From NCBI RefSeq assembly GCF_024346375.1, contig NZ_JAGQCV010000001.1, positions 62,001 through 126,000 of the forward strand: 64,000 nt of DNA, written 5' to 3'. The notes beneath the pieces were generated by a model. The model did no database searches, was not told the DNA's origin, and worked only from the letters and a program-made list of their open reading frames with translations. Both the position numbers and the translations under genes were made by a program. Of this stretch, positions 48,116-57,176 are shown one piece after another. Within the stretch, counting starts at the first letter, position 1, and each line of letters begins with the position of its first letter. This stretch comes from Synechococcus sp. ATX 2A4 (GTDB lineage: Bacteria > Cyanobacteriota > Cyanobacteriia > PCC-6307 > Cyanobiaceae).

Positions 48116-48513
48116 TGTCCTGGACACCATTCAGCCTGGACCACCAAGCGCAATGGGCTGTGCTTCAAGCCCTACAAAGGGGCCGCGAGAGCCTTAAAGA
48201 GGCCTATAAGATGAGAACTACATGTGGCTACGGATTGGAGCGGTTCTGGGGAGAGCAGATTCGTGTTCGAACATCTTCTCAAAACGATGCAGACTTCTGG
48301 AAGGATGTGTGGCAAACACTAGTGATTCAACTTCAACAAGTGGATATTTACCTTGAACCTCAAGACAATGCATTGCACAACCATTCTGCTGAGGTAATGG
48401 CTCAGCACCTTTGGAGCCTTGAACCCGAAGAACAAGAAATTGCATTAAGCGTTCTTACTAGCCTTTGTGATGCAGTGGTTTGGTGGAAACAACGGCTTGA
48501 CCCAGGTGCTTAG
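48115..48513 (+). CDS. cmr5: Type III-B small subunit, Cmr5-like
   Basis: A 132-aa, largely alpha-helical protein (AVLQALQRGRESLKEAYKM, FWKDVWQTLVIQLQQVDIYL, ALSVLTSLCDAVVWWKQRL). Sequence similarity to known Cmr5 is weak, as usual for this family. The call rests on size, helical content and position between cmr4 (ATGA overlap) and the fused RAMP gene (TAGAATG junction). In the complex such subunits line the belly filament along target RNA. Confidence 0.7.
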   Translation: MSWTPFSLDHQAQWAVLQALQRGRESLKEAYKMRTTCGYGLERFWGEQIRVRTSSQNDADFWKDVWQTLVIQLQQVDIYLEPQDNALHNHSAEVMAQHLWSLEPEEQEIALSVLTSLCDAVVWWKQRLDPGA

Positions 48514-48514
48514 A

Positions 48515-50365
48515 ATGACACGCACACGTAATTTAGATCATAGGTCAGAAGCCGACGAAGTCCCGATGGAGTATCGGGCTCAGGTCAATGGTCGTTGCAC
48601 CCGTCAGTTTGCAAAGGCTCAACACGCTGAAACCTGGGTTCATGAATGGCTGGAAGGAGCGAGGGGAGATTCTCCTTTCGTCGATAGTCATCTCCGGGTG
48701 TTTGAGGTTTCTGTCGACTGGCGCTTAATCAGTAACAGTGGAGTCGACGACGGCTTCATTCGCCCTGTGATCGCGGCTGGGGGCTGGCCGGTGATTCCTG
48801 GCAGCAGCATCAAGGGATTATTTCGAAGGGCCTTTGACAATTGCTCTCCGGAAGAGAAGCGCCTTGGCCTTAAGAGGATGTTGCGCTGGTGCGGATCAAA
48901 ATGCGCTAACACATCAGAACATTCTGATAAAGATCAGCAAGGCATCCTTCGCTTTCACGGAGCATGGCCCACGAGCGGTGCATGGCGAAAACGTCTCTTG
49001 GATGTGGCTCATCCCCAAGAAGCCTGGCAGCTTTGGCGAAATCCAGACAACAATGGAAAGATCAGTCACAATGCCAACGCAGTTGTAAGCCTTTACAAGC
49101 CAGTCCTCTGCATTGGGCTGAGTAGTTCAGACCCATCAATTAGCAAAGAAGAATGGCAGGAGGTGATGATAGCCCTACGAAGGGCACTTGAGCTGGGCCT
49201 CGGCGGACGTACTTGCGCAGCCTATGGATCCAGCCGCACTCTCACCAAGAATGTGATTTTTGAGTGCGGGCTTGAGGGCCAGGGCCCCCTTTCCACATTG
49301 TTGTCCTCAAGGACACCCGAATTCAGGCCCAATCTCTTCAGAGCTTCCATTCGTTCCATGGCCATGCGGCTGTTTGGTGGGTTGTGTGGGGACAATCAGG
49401 CACAGAACATTGTCGGTGAGATATTTGGATCAATTAAGAATACTAGCGGCGGAAGAAGCGGTCCAACACGTGGGCTTGTTGACTCAGTGTTTGCCGAGTA
49501 CACAATTAATCAGGGAGTTGGTGGTACTGGCAGGATGGAGGCTCCAGTCTTTGCAGTTTCCGGATCACTACAATGGAGGTTGAATTCTTCCTCTCTTTCG
49601 CCGACCAAGAAAGAAGCGCTCGTAAACCTCTTGCGTTCTTTGCATGCCCTCACATTTACATTAGGTGGTTTTGGACGTGGTTGGCGCCGGCCAGACCACA
49701 GAATCTTCATGCCCAACTACTTCCTTAGATCTGACAAGCCCCCGATTGGTTGCCACTGGCAATGGCGTGATTCAAAACTTCTTCAATCCAATCCTTATTT
49801 GGCAGTTCAATCGGTGGATGATCTTCAATCCCTATTGGAAACTGCAAGAACGCATGCCAAGGAATGGATCGGGTCTCCACTGGGAACCCAAGTGGCTTCA
49901 TGGAGAGAAGTCATTCATCCCGACTTCATGAGTGTTTGGGTCAGAAACTGCCAATCACAGCTCGATGCAAAAGCCATCCATTGGTTCCATCAGGCACCTC
50001 CAAGCGAGGTGCGTGATGGCTTCCTAGATCCCCGCATGCTCAAGAACACCTATTTATCTGGAAGGATCGAGGGAGATCGTCGGCATCGAATCCAGATGCT
50101 TCTGCAAGTTGGTCAAGTTTGGAATCGTATGCTTCCCAAGCTCAACTCCAAGACCTTGGAAGACTGGCAGACTACTCATCGTACTGGGGTGCAGCCAGGC
50201 CAGGCTCGTATTGAGCCGTGGAATGGCGGCTATCTTGAAATCTTTGTGCTCTTCAAAGATCGACATGGATCAAATCGGATTAGGGGCTATGAACCCCGGC
50301 ATACGGAGGCACTTATGCACTGCATCAATGATAAAGAGAAGGAGTTTAGAGCTGTTCCGTTTTAG
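48515..50365 (+). CDS. Two-RAMP fusion protein, Cmr6-like plus second Cas7/Cmr1-like domain
   Basis: A 616-aa protein. The first Cas7-type domain (about 1-260) resembles Cmr6: SGVDDGFIRPVIAAGGWPVIPGSSIKGLFRRAF and a later glycine-rich GLGGRTCAAYGSSR are visible in pieces. A second domain (about 270-420) has FRPNLFRASIRSMAMRLFGG and FTLGGFGRGWRRP, typical of Cmr1/Cas7 folds. The remainder is of unclear fold. No separate cmr1 or cmr6 gene exists in the locus, so this protein probably supplies both roles at the head of the complex. The ATG at 48515 lies 2 bases after the cmr5 stop; an ATG at 48467 would overlap cmr5. Confidence 0.82.
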   Translation: MTRTRNLDHRSEADEVPMEYRAQVNGRCTRQFAKAQHAETWVHEWLEGARGDSPFVDSHLRVFEVSVDWRLISNSGVDDGFIRPVIAAGGWPVIPGSSIKGLFRRAFDNCSPEEKRLGLKRMLRWCGSKCANTSEHSDKDQQGILRFHGAWPTSGAWRKRLLDVAHPQEAWQLWRNPDNNGKISHNANAVVSLYKPVLCIGLSSSDPSISKEEWQEVMIALRRALELGLGGRTCAAYGSSRTLTKNVIFECGLEGQGPLSTLLSSRTPEFRPNLFRASIRSMAMRLFGGLCGDNQAQNIVGEIFGSIKNTSGGRSGPTRGLVDSVFAEYTINQGVGGTGRMEAPVFAVSGSLQWRLNSSSLSPTKKEALVNLLRSLHALTFTLGGFGRGWRRPDHRIFMPNYFLRSDKPPIGCHWQWRDSKLLQSNPYLAVQSVDDLQSLLETARTHAKEWIGSPLGTQVASWREVIHPDFMSVWVRNCQSQLDAKAIHWFHQAPPSEVRDGFLDPRMLKNTYLSGRIEGDRRHRIQMLLQVGQVWNRMLPKLNSKTLEDWQTTHRTGVQPGQARIEPWNGGYLEIFVLFKDRHGSNRIRGYEPRHTEALMHCINDKEKEFRAVPF

Positions 50366-50422
50366 CCAAGCATTTTCCAATAATTATACTTGCATATTGA
50401 CTTAGCATCCGCATGGCCGGCT

Positions 50423-51463
50423 TCATGCCTTGGATGAATGAAGAGGCTGCCAAACGCCGTGATCGCTGCAAAGGACATTGAAGTACGTACTTCCATACTC
50501 ATATTGAAAGCAGCGAAAGGGAGCCATCCCACGCAAGCGACATCCAATTTCAAAGGCAAGAACTGCAGGGCATTCCAGATAGAGATCAACAGGCCTTCCT
50601 TTTATCCCAGGTGCTTCAAGAAGTCTTACAACTGAGCGTACAAGTTCATTCCAGATGCGTGGTGCAGTTACCGGAATCCGAAAGCTTTCTGATTCTTTTG
50701 GGACATGCCCCTTCAGCATGAGCACCCATGGTGGCAAACGCTCTTCTAGGCGATGTTGCACTACCTCCTGGATGGTGTCGCCTCTCGAGATTCGGCCAGT
50801 GCACTTACAAAAGAAGGCGAGGCTGGGGGGTAAGCAAAGATCAGCATCTTCCGGTGCTATCAGATAAGACATTGAATAGGCAGAAGGAGCGAAGGGCAGA
50901 TAGCGGAATGTAGTGCCCTTAAGAGTGAAACTAGAATTGTTCGTAAGAGTGCTGGCTGCTCTGCCTACAGTCAGAGTTTCAGCATTGAGTAGATGGAGAA
51001 GGCCTGGCGACAAGGATGGATCTGAACCCAGGTCAATGATAAGCTTACCTATGGCGTCCTGATAGCTTACTTCAGCAAAAGTAAAATCAAGAATCTGGCG
51101 CTTTTGCCAAGTCTTCGGCAAGTAAACCAAAGCGCAGGTTCTAAGAATGAAGATAGGCCTGTTGAGCTTAATGGCAAGTTCAAACTCTTCTGCTACTGCA
51201 ACCGAAGCCGCAGACTCTTCCGTTGCAATCACAATAAAGTGAGAGCAGGAGTTAATCGCCTGAGCAATCGAAGACTGCCAGTCTGGGTCATGAGAAGAGA
51301 TATCGCTCTTATCGAGCCATGCTGACAGGCCTGCTCGCATCAGGTCATGTTGTAACTGCTGGGCAAGTGGGGAATTGGTGCGGTCATAGGAAATGAATAC
51401 CACTTGATCATTTCCTGCATTATCAATCATGGCCGCTGGAGTGTCTTTGCTATCAGGAAGCAT
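50423..51463 (-). CDS. Predicted TIR-SAVED effector, copy A
   Basis: A 346-aa two-domain protein. Residues 19-150 form a TIR domain: VVFISYDRTNSPLAQQL, RAGLSAWLDKSDI, and the likely catalytic Glu93 in SVAVAEEF. Residues about 180-346 end with WNELVRSVVRLLEA, VDLYLECPAVLAFEIG (Pro299-Gly307) and a following QYEY. This matches the C-terminal signature of SAVED domains, which bind cyclic oligonucleotides. Known TIR-SAVED proteins polymerise on cA3 and degrade NAD. No CD-NTase is present, so the neighbouring Cas10 is the obvious source of ligand. It converges on the last cmr gene (57 bases). An IS21 element sits about 85 bases upstream of its start. Confidence 0.75.
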   Translation of the reverse strand: MLPDSKDTPAAMIDNAGNDQVVFISYDRTNSPLAQQLQHDLMRAGLSAWLDKSDISSHDPDWQSSIAQAINSCSHFIVIATEESAASVAVAEEFELAIKLNRPIFILRTCALVYLPKTWQKRQILDFTFAEVSYQDAIGKLIIDLGSDPSLSPGLLHLLNAETLTVGRAASTLTNNSSFTLKGTTFRYLPFAPSAYSMSYLIAPEDADLCLPPSLAFFCKCTGRISRGDTIQEVVQHRLEERLPPWVLMLKGHVPKESESFRIPVTAPRIWNELVRSVVRLLEAPGIKGRPVDLYLECPAVLAFEIGCRLRGMAPFRCFQYEYGSTYFNVLCSDHGVWQPLHSSKA

Positions 51464-51641
51464 AGTTCCACTATTCCCTATGCCAGGAACATTGACACCT
51501 CTTCATGTGTCCAGCGCCATTCTTAGCGGGGTTCCCAATTCCAGAGTGCACGGCGACGATTAGGTAGGCGGGTCCGCGCAACTACATAGGCGGGTCTCAG
51601 GACGCGACAACAGGGCTCCGATTCCGGTCAGGAGCCCCGCG

Positions 51642-53354
51642 ATGCCCGCCCCTCTGTCGTTGCGGATCAAGGAGCGGTACATGGCCAAACGTTCAGGCGG
51701 GCTCAGCCAGCAGATCGCCGCTGATGCGGTGGGGATCTCTGTGCGTAGTGCCCAGCGGATCGACCGTGGCGATCACCAACCCAGCGACCATCAGGCCCGC
51801 CACTGGCGCACCCGCGCCGACCCGCTCGCCGATGTATGGGACAGCGTCTTGGTGCCCATGCTCCAGAAGGCGCCGCAACTGGATCCGCAGACCCTGCTGC
51901 TCCACCTCGAGGAAATCCGGCCAGGACAGAAGTGGTACCGGCGTAAACGCACCCTGCAGCGGCGCGTGGAGCAGTGGCGGGCGCTGCACGGCCCGGCCCA
52001 GGACGTGATGTTCCTGCAGGAGCACCGCGCCGGGGTGCTGGGCCTCTCCGATTTCACGCTGCTCAAGGGCGCGCCGATCACGATCGGTGGGGAGGTGCTG
52101 GAGCACCGGCTGTTCCACTTCCGTCTGCCCTTTTCGAGCTGGTGCCATGTAGAGGTGATCCACGGCGGCGAGAGCTTTGTGGCGCTCTCCGAGGCACTGC
52201 AGAACGCCCTGGCCGCCTGCGGCAGTGTGCCGGCAGAGCACCGTACCGACAGCCTCAGCGCCTGCTATCGCAATCGCGATGGCAGCTACGCCAAGGACTT
52301 CACCAGCCGCTACCGCGAGCTCTGCGCCCACCTGGGCGTGGTGGCCACGCGCAACAACCGAGGGGTGGCCCACGAGAACGGCGCCATTGAGGGGCCCCAT
52401 CGCCACTGGAAGCGGCGGCTGGAGCAGCAGCTGATCAAGCGCGGCAGCCGCGACTTCTCCAGTGAGGCGGAGTACCGCCAGCTGGTGGCCCAGGTCACAG
52501 CCAGCCTGAACACCAGGGCGAGCGTGCAGCAGAAGCTGGTGATCGAGCGGCTGCATCTGCGGCCGCTGCCGGTGGTGCGCTTTGCCGACTACGAGCCGCT
52601 GGTGGTGCGGGTGCGGAGCACCAGCACGATCGAGGTGCGCTCCATCACCTACAGCGTCCCTTCACGACTGATCGGCCACCAGCTGACGGTGCATCTGCGC
52701 CATGACCGGCTGGATCTGTTCCTGCGCAGTCAGTTCACCTTGACGATCCAGCGGCTGCACGCCCGCAAGGGGCACAAAGGACCGCTGCGGCGGATCGATT
52801 TCCGCCATGTGATCGAGAGCCTGCGCCGGAAACCCCGGGCGTTGCTGCGCGCCCAGCTGCAGGCCGACATCCTCCCCGGCGAGGCCTGGCATCAGCTCTG
52901 GCGTCGACTGCTGGGGGCGTTGACCCCGGATGAGGCCGCCAAGGTGATGGTCGACAGCCTGCATGTGGCGGCGAGCCGTGACGATCTCGATGGGGTGCAG
53001 CGCTACCTGGAACGCCAGCTCCGCAAGGGCGAACTGAGCCTCGATGGACTGCGCAGCCGCTACGGCCTCCGGCCGCCCAGGGGCCTTGCGGCCCTGCCCC
53101 AACTCGACATCCCCGAACATTCGCTGACCAGTTATGACGAACTCCTGGGTGGAGCCCCCCAGCCGGCCGGCGCTGGAGAGTGCTCTGCCGGCCCTGCTCA
53201 AGCAACTCAAGCTGGCCCAGTTCCGCAGCCAGTGGCAGGCAGCGGAGCAGCAGGCCAAGGCCGATGGCTGGAGCCCGGCCAGCTACCTGTATGTGCTGGC
53301 GGAGCAGGAGCACCAACAGCGCCACCAGACACGGCTGCGGCGGTTGCTGCATGA
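51642..53354 (+). CDS. istA: IS21 transposase IstA
   Basis: A 570-aa DDE transposase. It has an N-terminal helix-turn-helix (GGLSQQIAADAVGISVRSAQR) and the rve integrase core. Likely catalytic residues lie in EHRTDSLSA and ENGAIEG, and the C-terminal segment resembles the usual IstA end (PEHSLTSYDELL). IstA proteins usually stop near the istB start; this frame runs about 220 bases into istB, giving an Ala/Pro/Gly-rich tail that looks like read-through. The original stop may have been lost. Confidence 0.92.
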   Translation: MPAPLSLRIKERYMAKRSGGLSQQIAADAVGISVRSAQRIDRGDHQPSDHQARHWRTRADPLADVWDSVLVPMLQKAPQLDPQTLLLHLEEIRPGQKWYRRKRTLQRRVEQWRALHGPAQDVMFLQEHRAGVLGLSDFTLLKGAPITIGGEVLEHRLFHFRLPFSSWCHVEVIHGGESFVALSEALQNALAACGSVPAEHRTDSLSACYRNRDGSYAKDFTSRYRELCAHLGVVATRNNRGVAHENGAIEGPHRHWKRRLEQQLIKRGSRDFSSEAEYRQLVAQVTASLNTRASVQQKLVIERLHLRPLPVVRFADYEPLVVRVRSTSTIEVRSITYSVPSRLIGHQLTVHLRHDRLDLFLRSQFTLTIQRLHARKGHKGPLRRIDFRHVIESLRRKPRALLRAQLQADILPGEAWHQLWRRLLGALTPDEAAKVMVDSLHVAASRDDLDGVQRYLERQLRKGELSLDGLRSRYGLRPPRGLAALPQLDIPEHSLTSYDELLGGAPQPAGAGECSAGPAQATQAGPVPQPVAGSGAAGQGRWLEPGQLPVCAGGAGAPTAPPDTAAAVAA

Positions 53355-53931
53355 GGCCCAGCTGCCCTGGCCCAAAACCCTGGCCGACTACGCCTGGGAG
53401 GCGATCCCTGATCTCGATCGCCATCAGATCGAGCAGCTCGCCCACGACACCAGCTGGATTGACAGGGGCGAAAACCTGCTGCTATTCCGCCCCAGCGGCG
53501 TGGGCAAAACCCATCTGGCCTCGGGGATCTGCCGCAGCCTGATCGCCCTGGACCGCTCGGCACGGTTTTTCTCGGGCACGACGCTGGTGCAGCACCTCCA
53601 GCAGGCCAAAGCCGACTACGCCCTGGCCAAGGCGCTCACCAAGCTGGATCGCTACGCCCTGCTGGTGATCGATGACATCGGCTACGTGCGCAAGGACGAG
53701 GCTGAGACCTCGGTGCTGTTTGAGCTGGTCATGCACCGCTACGAGCGCAAATCCCTGCTGGTGACGAGCAACCAGCCGTTCAGCGAGTGGGAGAACGTCT
53801 TCTCCACCAGCGCCATGACCGTGGCGGCGGTTGACCGGCTGGTGGACCACAGCACGATCATTCAAATCAACGGCGAGAGCTACCGCCGCAAGCGGGCACG
53901 GCGTTCAGCCCCACCCCAGGCCGGTCGATAG
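53134..53931 (+). CDS. istB: IS21 helper ATPase IstB
   Basis: A 265-aa AAA+ DnaC-like protein. Walker A is PSGVGKTHLA, preceded by Arg where Gly is more common. Walker B is YALLVIDDIGYV, and sensor-type segments (SLLVTSNQPFSEW, AAVDRLVDHSTII) follow. IstB activates the IstA transposase at the target. The ATG at 53134 lies inside the end of istA, as is usual in the family. Confidence 0.94.
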   Translation: MTNSWVEPPSRPALESALPALLKQLKLAQFRSQWQAAEQQAKADGWSPASYLYVLAEQEHQQRHQTRLRRLLHEAQLPWPKTLADYAWEAIPDLDRHQIEQLAHDTSWIDRGENLLLFRPSGVGKTHLASGICRSLIALDRSARFFSGTTLVQHLQQAKADYALAKALTKLDRYALLVIDDIGYVRKDEAETSVLFELVMHRYERKSLLVTSNQPFSEWENVFSTSAMTVAAVDRLVDHSTIIQINGESYRRKRARRSAPPQAGR

Positions 53932-53995
53932 CCAGTGATTTGGCGTCCTGACCGGGCGTCAATTACCCGCCAACGGCAGCTGCCTCACAACGCCG

Positions 53996-54021
53996 CCAGC
54001 CCCTGCCATGGCAGGGGCTGG
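53996..54021. terminator. 26-bp perfect palindrome after istB
   Basis: CCAGCCCCTGCCA is followed directly by its exact reverse complement TGGCAGGGGCTGG, 65 bases beyond the istB stop and inside the IS right end. It would form a strong hairpin that could end istB transcription or shield the element, but lacks a T-run. Confidence 0.5.
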
Positions 54022-54279
54022 GCTAGGCAACCCGCCTACGTAATTGCACAAAGCCGCCTACGTAGTTGACATCAGGCAGCCAGCTATTGGGTCGATGTTC
54101 CAGCGGCTTTTGCCTGTGGGCATGGCTGCTCCTAACGCAGGCTCTGTGTCTTCCGCTTAAACCGTTCGATGCTTCTGATTGATGGTTCTCTTTTGCAGAA
54201 CGAATTCAAGGATGCCAACGGAGCTCGGCCTTATCAAGTAAGCCTTTAATACTCAGGCTTGGCTGAACAGAGTTGTCAC

Positions 54280-55266
54280 TCATTTGGCGATATCACTGCG
54301 CATCACCTCAAAGTAACTGCTTTGGTAGTCAAACTGGAAGCAGCGGAATGGAGTCATCCCACGTAGGCGTCCGCCAATATCAAAGGCAAGCACAGCAGGG
54401 CATTCAAGGTAGAGATCCATTGGCTTTCCTTTGATGTGCGGCGCTTGCAACACACGGGTGGCTGAACGTGCCAGGTCGGCCCAGATGTGTGGATCATTCA
54501 GTGGGATCATGAACCTGTTCGAATCTTTCGGCACATGCCCTTTCAGAAAGAACACCCAGACAGGAAGGTGTTCCTGAAGGCGATGACGCATCACTTCTGC
54601 AACCGTGTCCCCCCGGGAAAGCTCTCCGGTGCACTTGCACAGAAATGCCAGTTGATCGGGAAGCGCCAGCCGATTGTGCTCCGGTGCCACCAAAAAGGTG
54701 GTTGAGTAAGCAGAAGGCATCAAGGGAAGGTATCTGAATGTAATTCCATCAACCGTGAACGAGGCATCTTCTCCAAGTACATCTGCTGCCTCGCCGACGG
54801 TAAGGTCTCCGCCATCAAGCAGTTCCAGCAAAGAAGAGATCTTCTGGGAGGGCTTGCCCATCAAGCTCGTCACTAGCTTGCTCAGAGCGCCGTGATAGCC
54901 AATTTCAGCGAAGGTAAAATCCACAATCTGGCGAACCCGCCATGCCTCAGGCAGATTCTCCAGCAGACAGGTTCGCAGGATATAAATCTTCTTTTCTGAT
55001 TCCAACGCGATCCTGAATTCATCCGAAACAGCCACGGAGGCTGCAGCTTCTATGGATGCCAAGAGGATGAAGTGATCACAGGAGCGAATGCTCTCTGCAA
55101 TTGTGGTTTCCCAGTCTGGGTCATGGGGGGCAATGTCACTTGTGTCAAGCCAAGCCTCCAGCCCCGCTCTGGCCAGATCGCATTGCAGCAGCCTGGCAAG
55201 TGGAGCATTGGTTCGGTCGTAAGACAGGAAGACCCTTGGCTGCTCGCCTGTTGTTGTTGATGACAT
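54280..55266 (-). CDS. Predicted TIR-SAVED effector, copy B
   Basis: A 328-aa paralog of the copy at 50423-51463, with the same domain order. TIR: RVFLSYDRTNAPLARLLQ, RAGLEAWLDTSDI and candidate catalytic Glu83 in SVAVSDEF. SAVED-like part: ITFRYLPLMPSAYSTTFL, FFLKGHVPKDSNRF and VDLYLECPAVLAFDIG. Copies A and B look roughly half identical throughout, so they are old duplicates, both apparently intact. Two copies may give different ligand specificities or form mixed filaments. It lies 239 bases downstream of the SLOG-SLATT gene on the same strand and may belong to that operon. Confidence 0.75.
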   Translation of the reverse strand: MSSTTTGEQPRVFLSYDRTNAPLARLLQCDLARAGLEAWLDTSDIAPHDPDWETTIAESIRSCDHFILLASIEAAASVAVSDEFRIALESEKKIYILRTCLLENLPEAWRVRQIVDFTFAEIGYHGALSKLVTSLMGKPSQKISSLLELLDGGDLTVGEAADVLGEDASFTVDGITFRYLPLMPSAYSTTFLVAPEHNRLALPDQLAFLCKCTGELSRGDTVAEVMRHRLQEHLPVWVFFLKGHVPKDSNRFMIPLNDPHIWADLARSATRVLQAPHIKGKPMDLYLECPAVLAFDIGGRLRGMTPFRCFQFDYQSSYFEVMRSDIAK

Positions 55267-55505
55267 GGCAGTGAAAGGCCTTGGAATCTGAGGTTATCCT
55301 AAAGGCAATGTTCAACTATCCACGTGTATCTCGCTCATCTACTGAGACACGAAAGCGGGCAAGCTGTCTGCCTCAGATGGCTAGTCGTGGGCAGCAAGTG
55401 CAGTAGATCCCTAAGCAGGTTCCAAGTCAGCTGATGGTCAGGGGCAGGTTTGGATCCGTTGATGGTCTGCTGGACTGATGGTCTGATGGCCATTGGCTCA
55501 AACCA

Positions 55506-57176
55506 TCAACTCACCGGCTTGTACACACGCTGCAGCTGGCTGGTGACCCAATCATTGAGCTCGTCGATCTTTTCTCTGCCAACGGCTTCCACGGCGCATT
55601 TCAGGCGCATGGTGCGTTGCTGTTCGGTGCTGTTGGTGGCCATGGCTTGCTGGATCGCCTGAAGTCCCCGCTCAAATTGCTCACGTGAGCGTGTGTAGCG
55701 GGTCACCATGTCGGCATAGCCCATCAGTTCCCGGAAGCCAAGGGAAAGCACGAAGATGATGAAAAAGAATTCTGGTAACCAGGCGATCTGCGTTGTTGGT
55801 TGCCTGGCAATGAAGATGGCACTTGCCAGCGCTCCAGCATAGGCCAGCCCTGCAATCCAAAGGCAACGGCTATCGCACCGCTTGTAGCGAATGCACGTGA
55901 TAGCCAGCCAGTGCACCTGCTCCTCCAACCAACGCCTCACAGCGGATACAGGAGCGATCGCACCACTCCCTGGAAACCCAGCGAGCCTGGCGATCAGCTG
56001 CAGGCGTTTCGATCGAAGCACCATGCGGATCCAGGCCATGTTTGTATTGGTCTGGGTTCGAAAGAGATCGGCCACATCAGCCTCCACTTCCATCTCGCTC
56101 CAGAACTGCTGCACGGTGAGGGCTTCGGCCAGGCAACGGTTTTCAATGAACGCTTGCTTTTGCTTCCGCTGTAGTTTTGGAAAGATCACGGCAGCCAGCA
56201 GAATGGTCAGCAGGCCGGCAACCAGATAAGGCTGAAATGTGAGCAAGAACCCGATACTTCCTCCAAGCCCCACGAACGCATAGCAACAGAGCAGAAATCG
56301 CTGCTTCCCTTGCACCGCCTGCTGATCAACGTGCCTCCACAGCATAGACTGAACCGGCGCATCGGCGCTGATCGTTGCTGGTGAAGCCAGCAGGCTTGCA
56401 TTAATCCGATCCAAAGCCGCCGGCAGCTTCAAGGTGGCATCCAGCTGGTTGACCGCCTTTGTTTCAAGCCAGTAGGCACGAGCAGGCCGTTCGTTGTTGC
56501 CAGCGTTCTTATGGCGCGGGGTGTGATACTCGATCATCGCGCCAGGCTCTCTGGCGGCTACCACCTCATCCACATTGAGAAACAACGGGTGTACCTCCCC
56601 TTTCTGCAGGGCGATGGTCTGCCCGGTGCCGCCCATCTCCATGGTTTCACCGCCATTGAAGAACGCTGCAACCAAATAAGCGTGGCGCACCAGGAAGATG
56701 CCCTGTCGGCCATAGCAGTCAGGGCTGGGAAGATCCTCTCCAGGGGCAGCCTCCCCTCGCAGCTCGGCGCAATTGCCTGGATGCAGTACGGCATGGCACC
56801 GCATCAGCAGATGATCAAAACGATCCTGTTCTTCCGGCTTGAAATCGATGCGGTAGCGATTGGGATGCTGCGGCAGCGCCGCCACCAGCAGGTGGTGCAG
56901 CGGGGCGTGAGGTTGCGTGGCATTGCGGCTCACAGCCATCTCCAGAAACACCTCTGCAGCCATGCTGTCCATCCCTGTGGCCAGCCCGTTGAGCATCAGG
57001 ATCGGCGTGTGTGGCAGGGCGTGGAGAAGTTGGCGCAAATCTTCCTTGAAACGTTCCACCACTTGCGGAACGCACGCTTGGATGGGATCACGGTGGCCCA
57101 CCACGCCCAACACCAACGGAATCAGGCTTTTGTCGGGTTGCTGGGGGCCATTGGAAGGCGCTGGGGTGGTGATCAA
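55506..57176 (-). CDS. SLOG-SLATT membrane protein
   Basis: A 556-aa protein. Residues 19-205 look like a SLOG Rossmann domain: VLGVVGHRD (22-30), NGLATGMDSMAAE (63-75) and GGTGQT (182-187) fit its nucleotide- or ADP-ribose-binding motifs. Two helices follow at about 294-335, then the SLATT-like helical segment RCLAEALTVQQFWSEMEVEADVADLF with NMAWIRMVLRSKR. A second helix pair (CLWIAGLAYAGALASAIFIA, FFFIIFVLSLGF) and a C-terminal cytoplasmic helix (KIDELNDWVTSQL) complete it. SLATT domains are predicted pore-type effectors triggered by nucleotide second messengers. Its start overlaps the stop of the preceding gene (ATGA). Confidence 0.72.
   Translation of the reverse strand: MITTPAPSNGPQQPDKSLIPLVLGVVGHRDPIQACVPQVVERFKEDLRQLLHALPHTPILMLNGLATGMDSMAAEVFLEMAVSRNATQPHAPLHHLLVAALPQHPNRYRIDFKPEEQDRFDHLLMRCHAVLHPGNCAELRGEAAPGEDLPSPDCYGRQGIFLVRHAYLVAAFFNGGETMEMGGTGQTIALQKGEVHPLFLNVDEVVAAREPGAMIEYHTPRHKNAGNNERPARAYWLETKAVNQLDATLKLPAALDRINASLLASPATISADAPVQSMLWRHVDQQAVQGKQRFLLCCYAFVGLGGSIGFLLTFQPYLVAGLLTILLAAVIFPKLQRKQKQAFIENRCLAEALTVQQFWSEMEVEADVADLFRTQTNTNMAWIRMVLRSKRLQLIARLAGFPGSGAIAPVSAVRRWLEEQVHWLAITCIRYKRCDSRCLWIAGLAYAGALASAIFIARQPTTQIAWLPEFFFIIFVLSLGFRELMGYADMVTRYTRSREQFERGLQAIQQAMATNSTEQQRTMRLKCAVEAVGREKIDELNDWVTSQLQRVYKPVS

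Larger units (their letters stand above)
51551..54074 (+). mobile_element. IS21-family insertion sequence
   Basis: The element contains istA and istB bounded by multiple-repeat ends, as in IS21. At the left, GGTAGGCGGG (51563-51572) and ACTACATAGGCGGG (51581-51594) lie in line. At the right, the complementary strand reads CAACTACGTAGGCGG and then CAATTACGTAGGCGGG (54067-54031). Aligning these repeats places the outer ends near 51551 and 54074, uncertain by several bases. I found no clear target-site duplication. It separates the two TIR-SAVED copies and is much more GC-rich than they are. Confidence 0.85.

Noticed and set aside
53134-53354. The last 73 codons of istA as a functional domain
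   Set aside because: They are a second-frame reading of istB with biased composition; more likely read-through after loss of the usual stop.
51540-54085. Target-site duplication around the IS21 element
   Set aside because: No matching 4-8 bp direct repeat could be found at the estimated ends.
50423-55266. A complete CBASS operon around the TIR-SAVED genes
   Set aside because: No CD-NTase, Cap2/Cap3 or similar gene is present; Cas10 is the only visible nucleotide cyclase.
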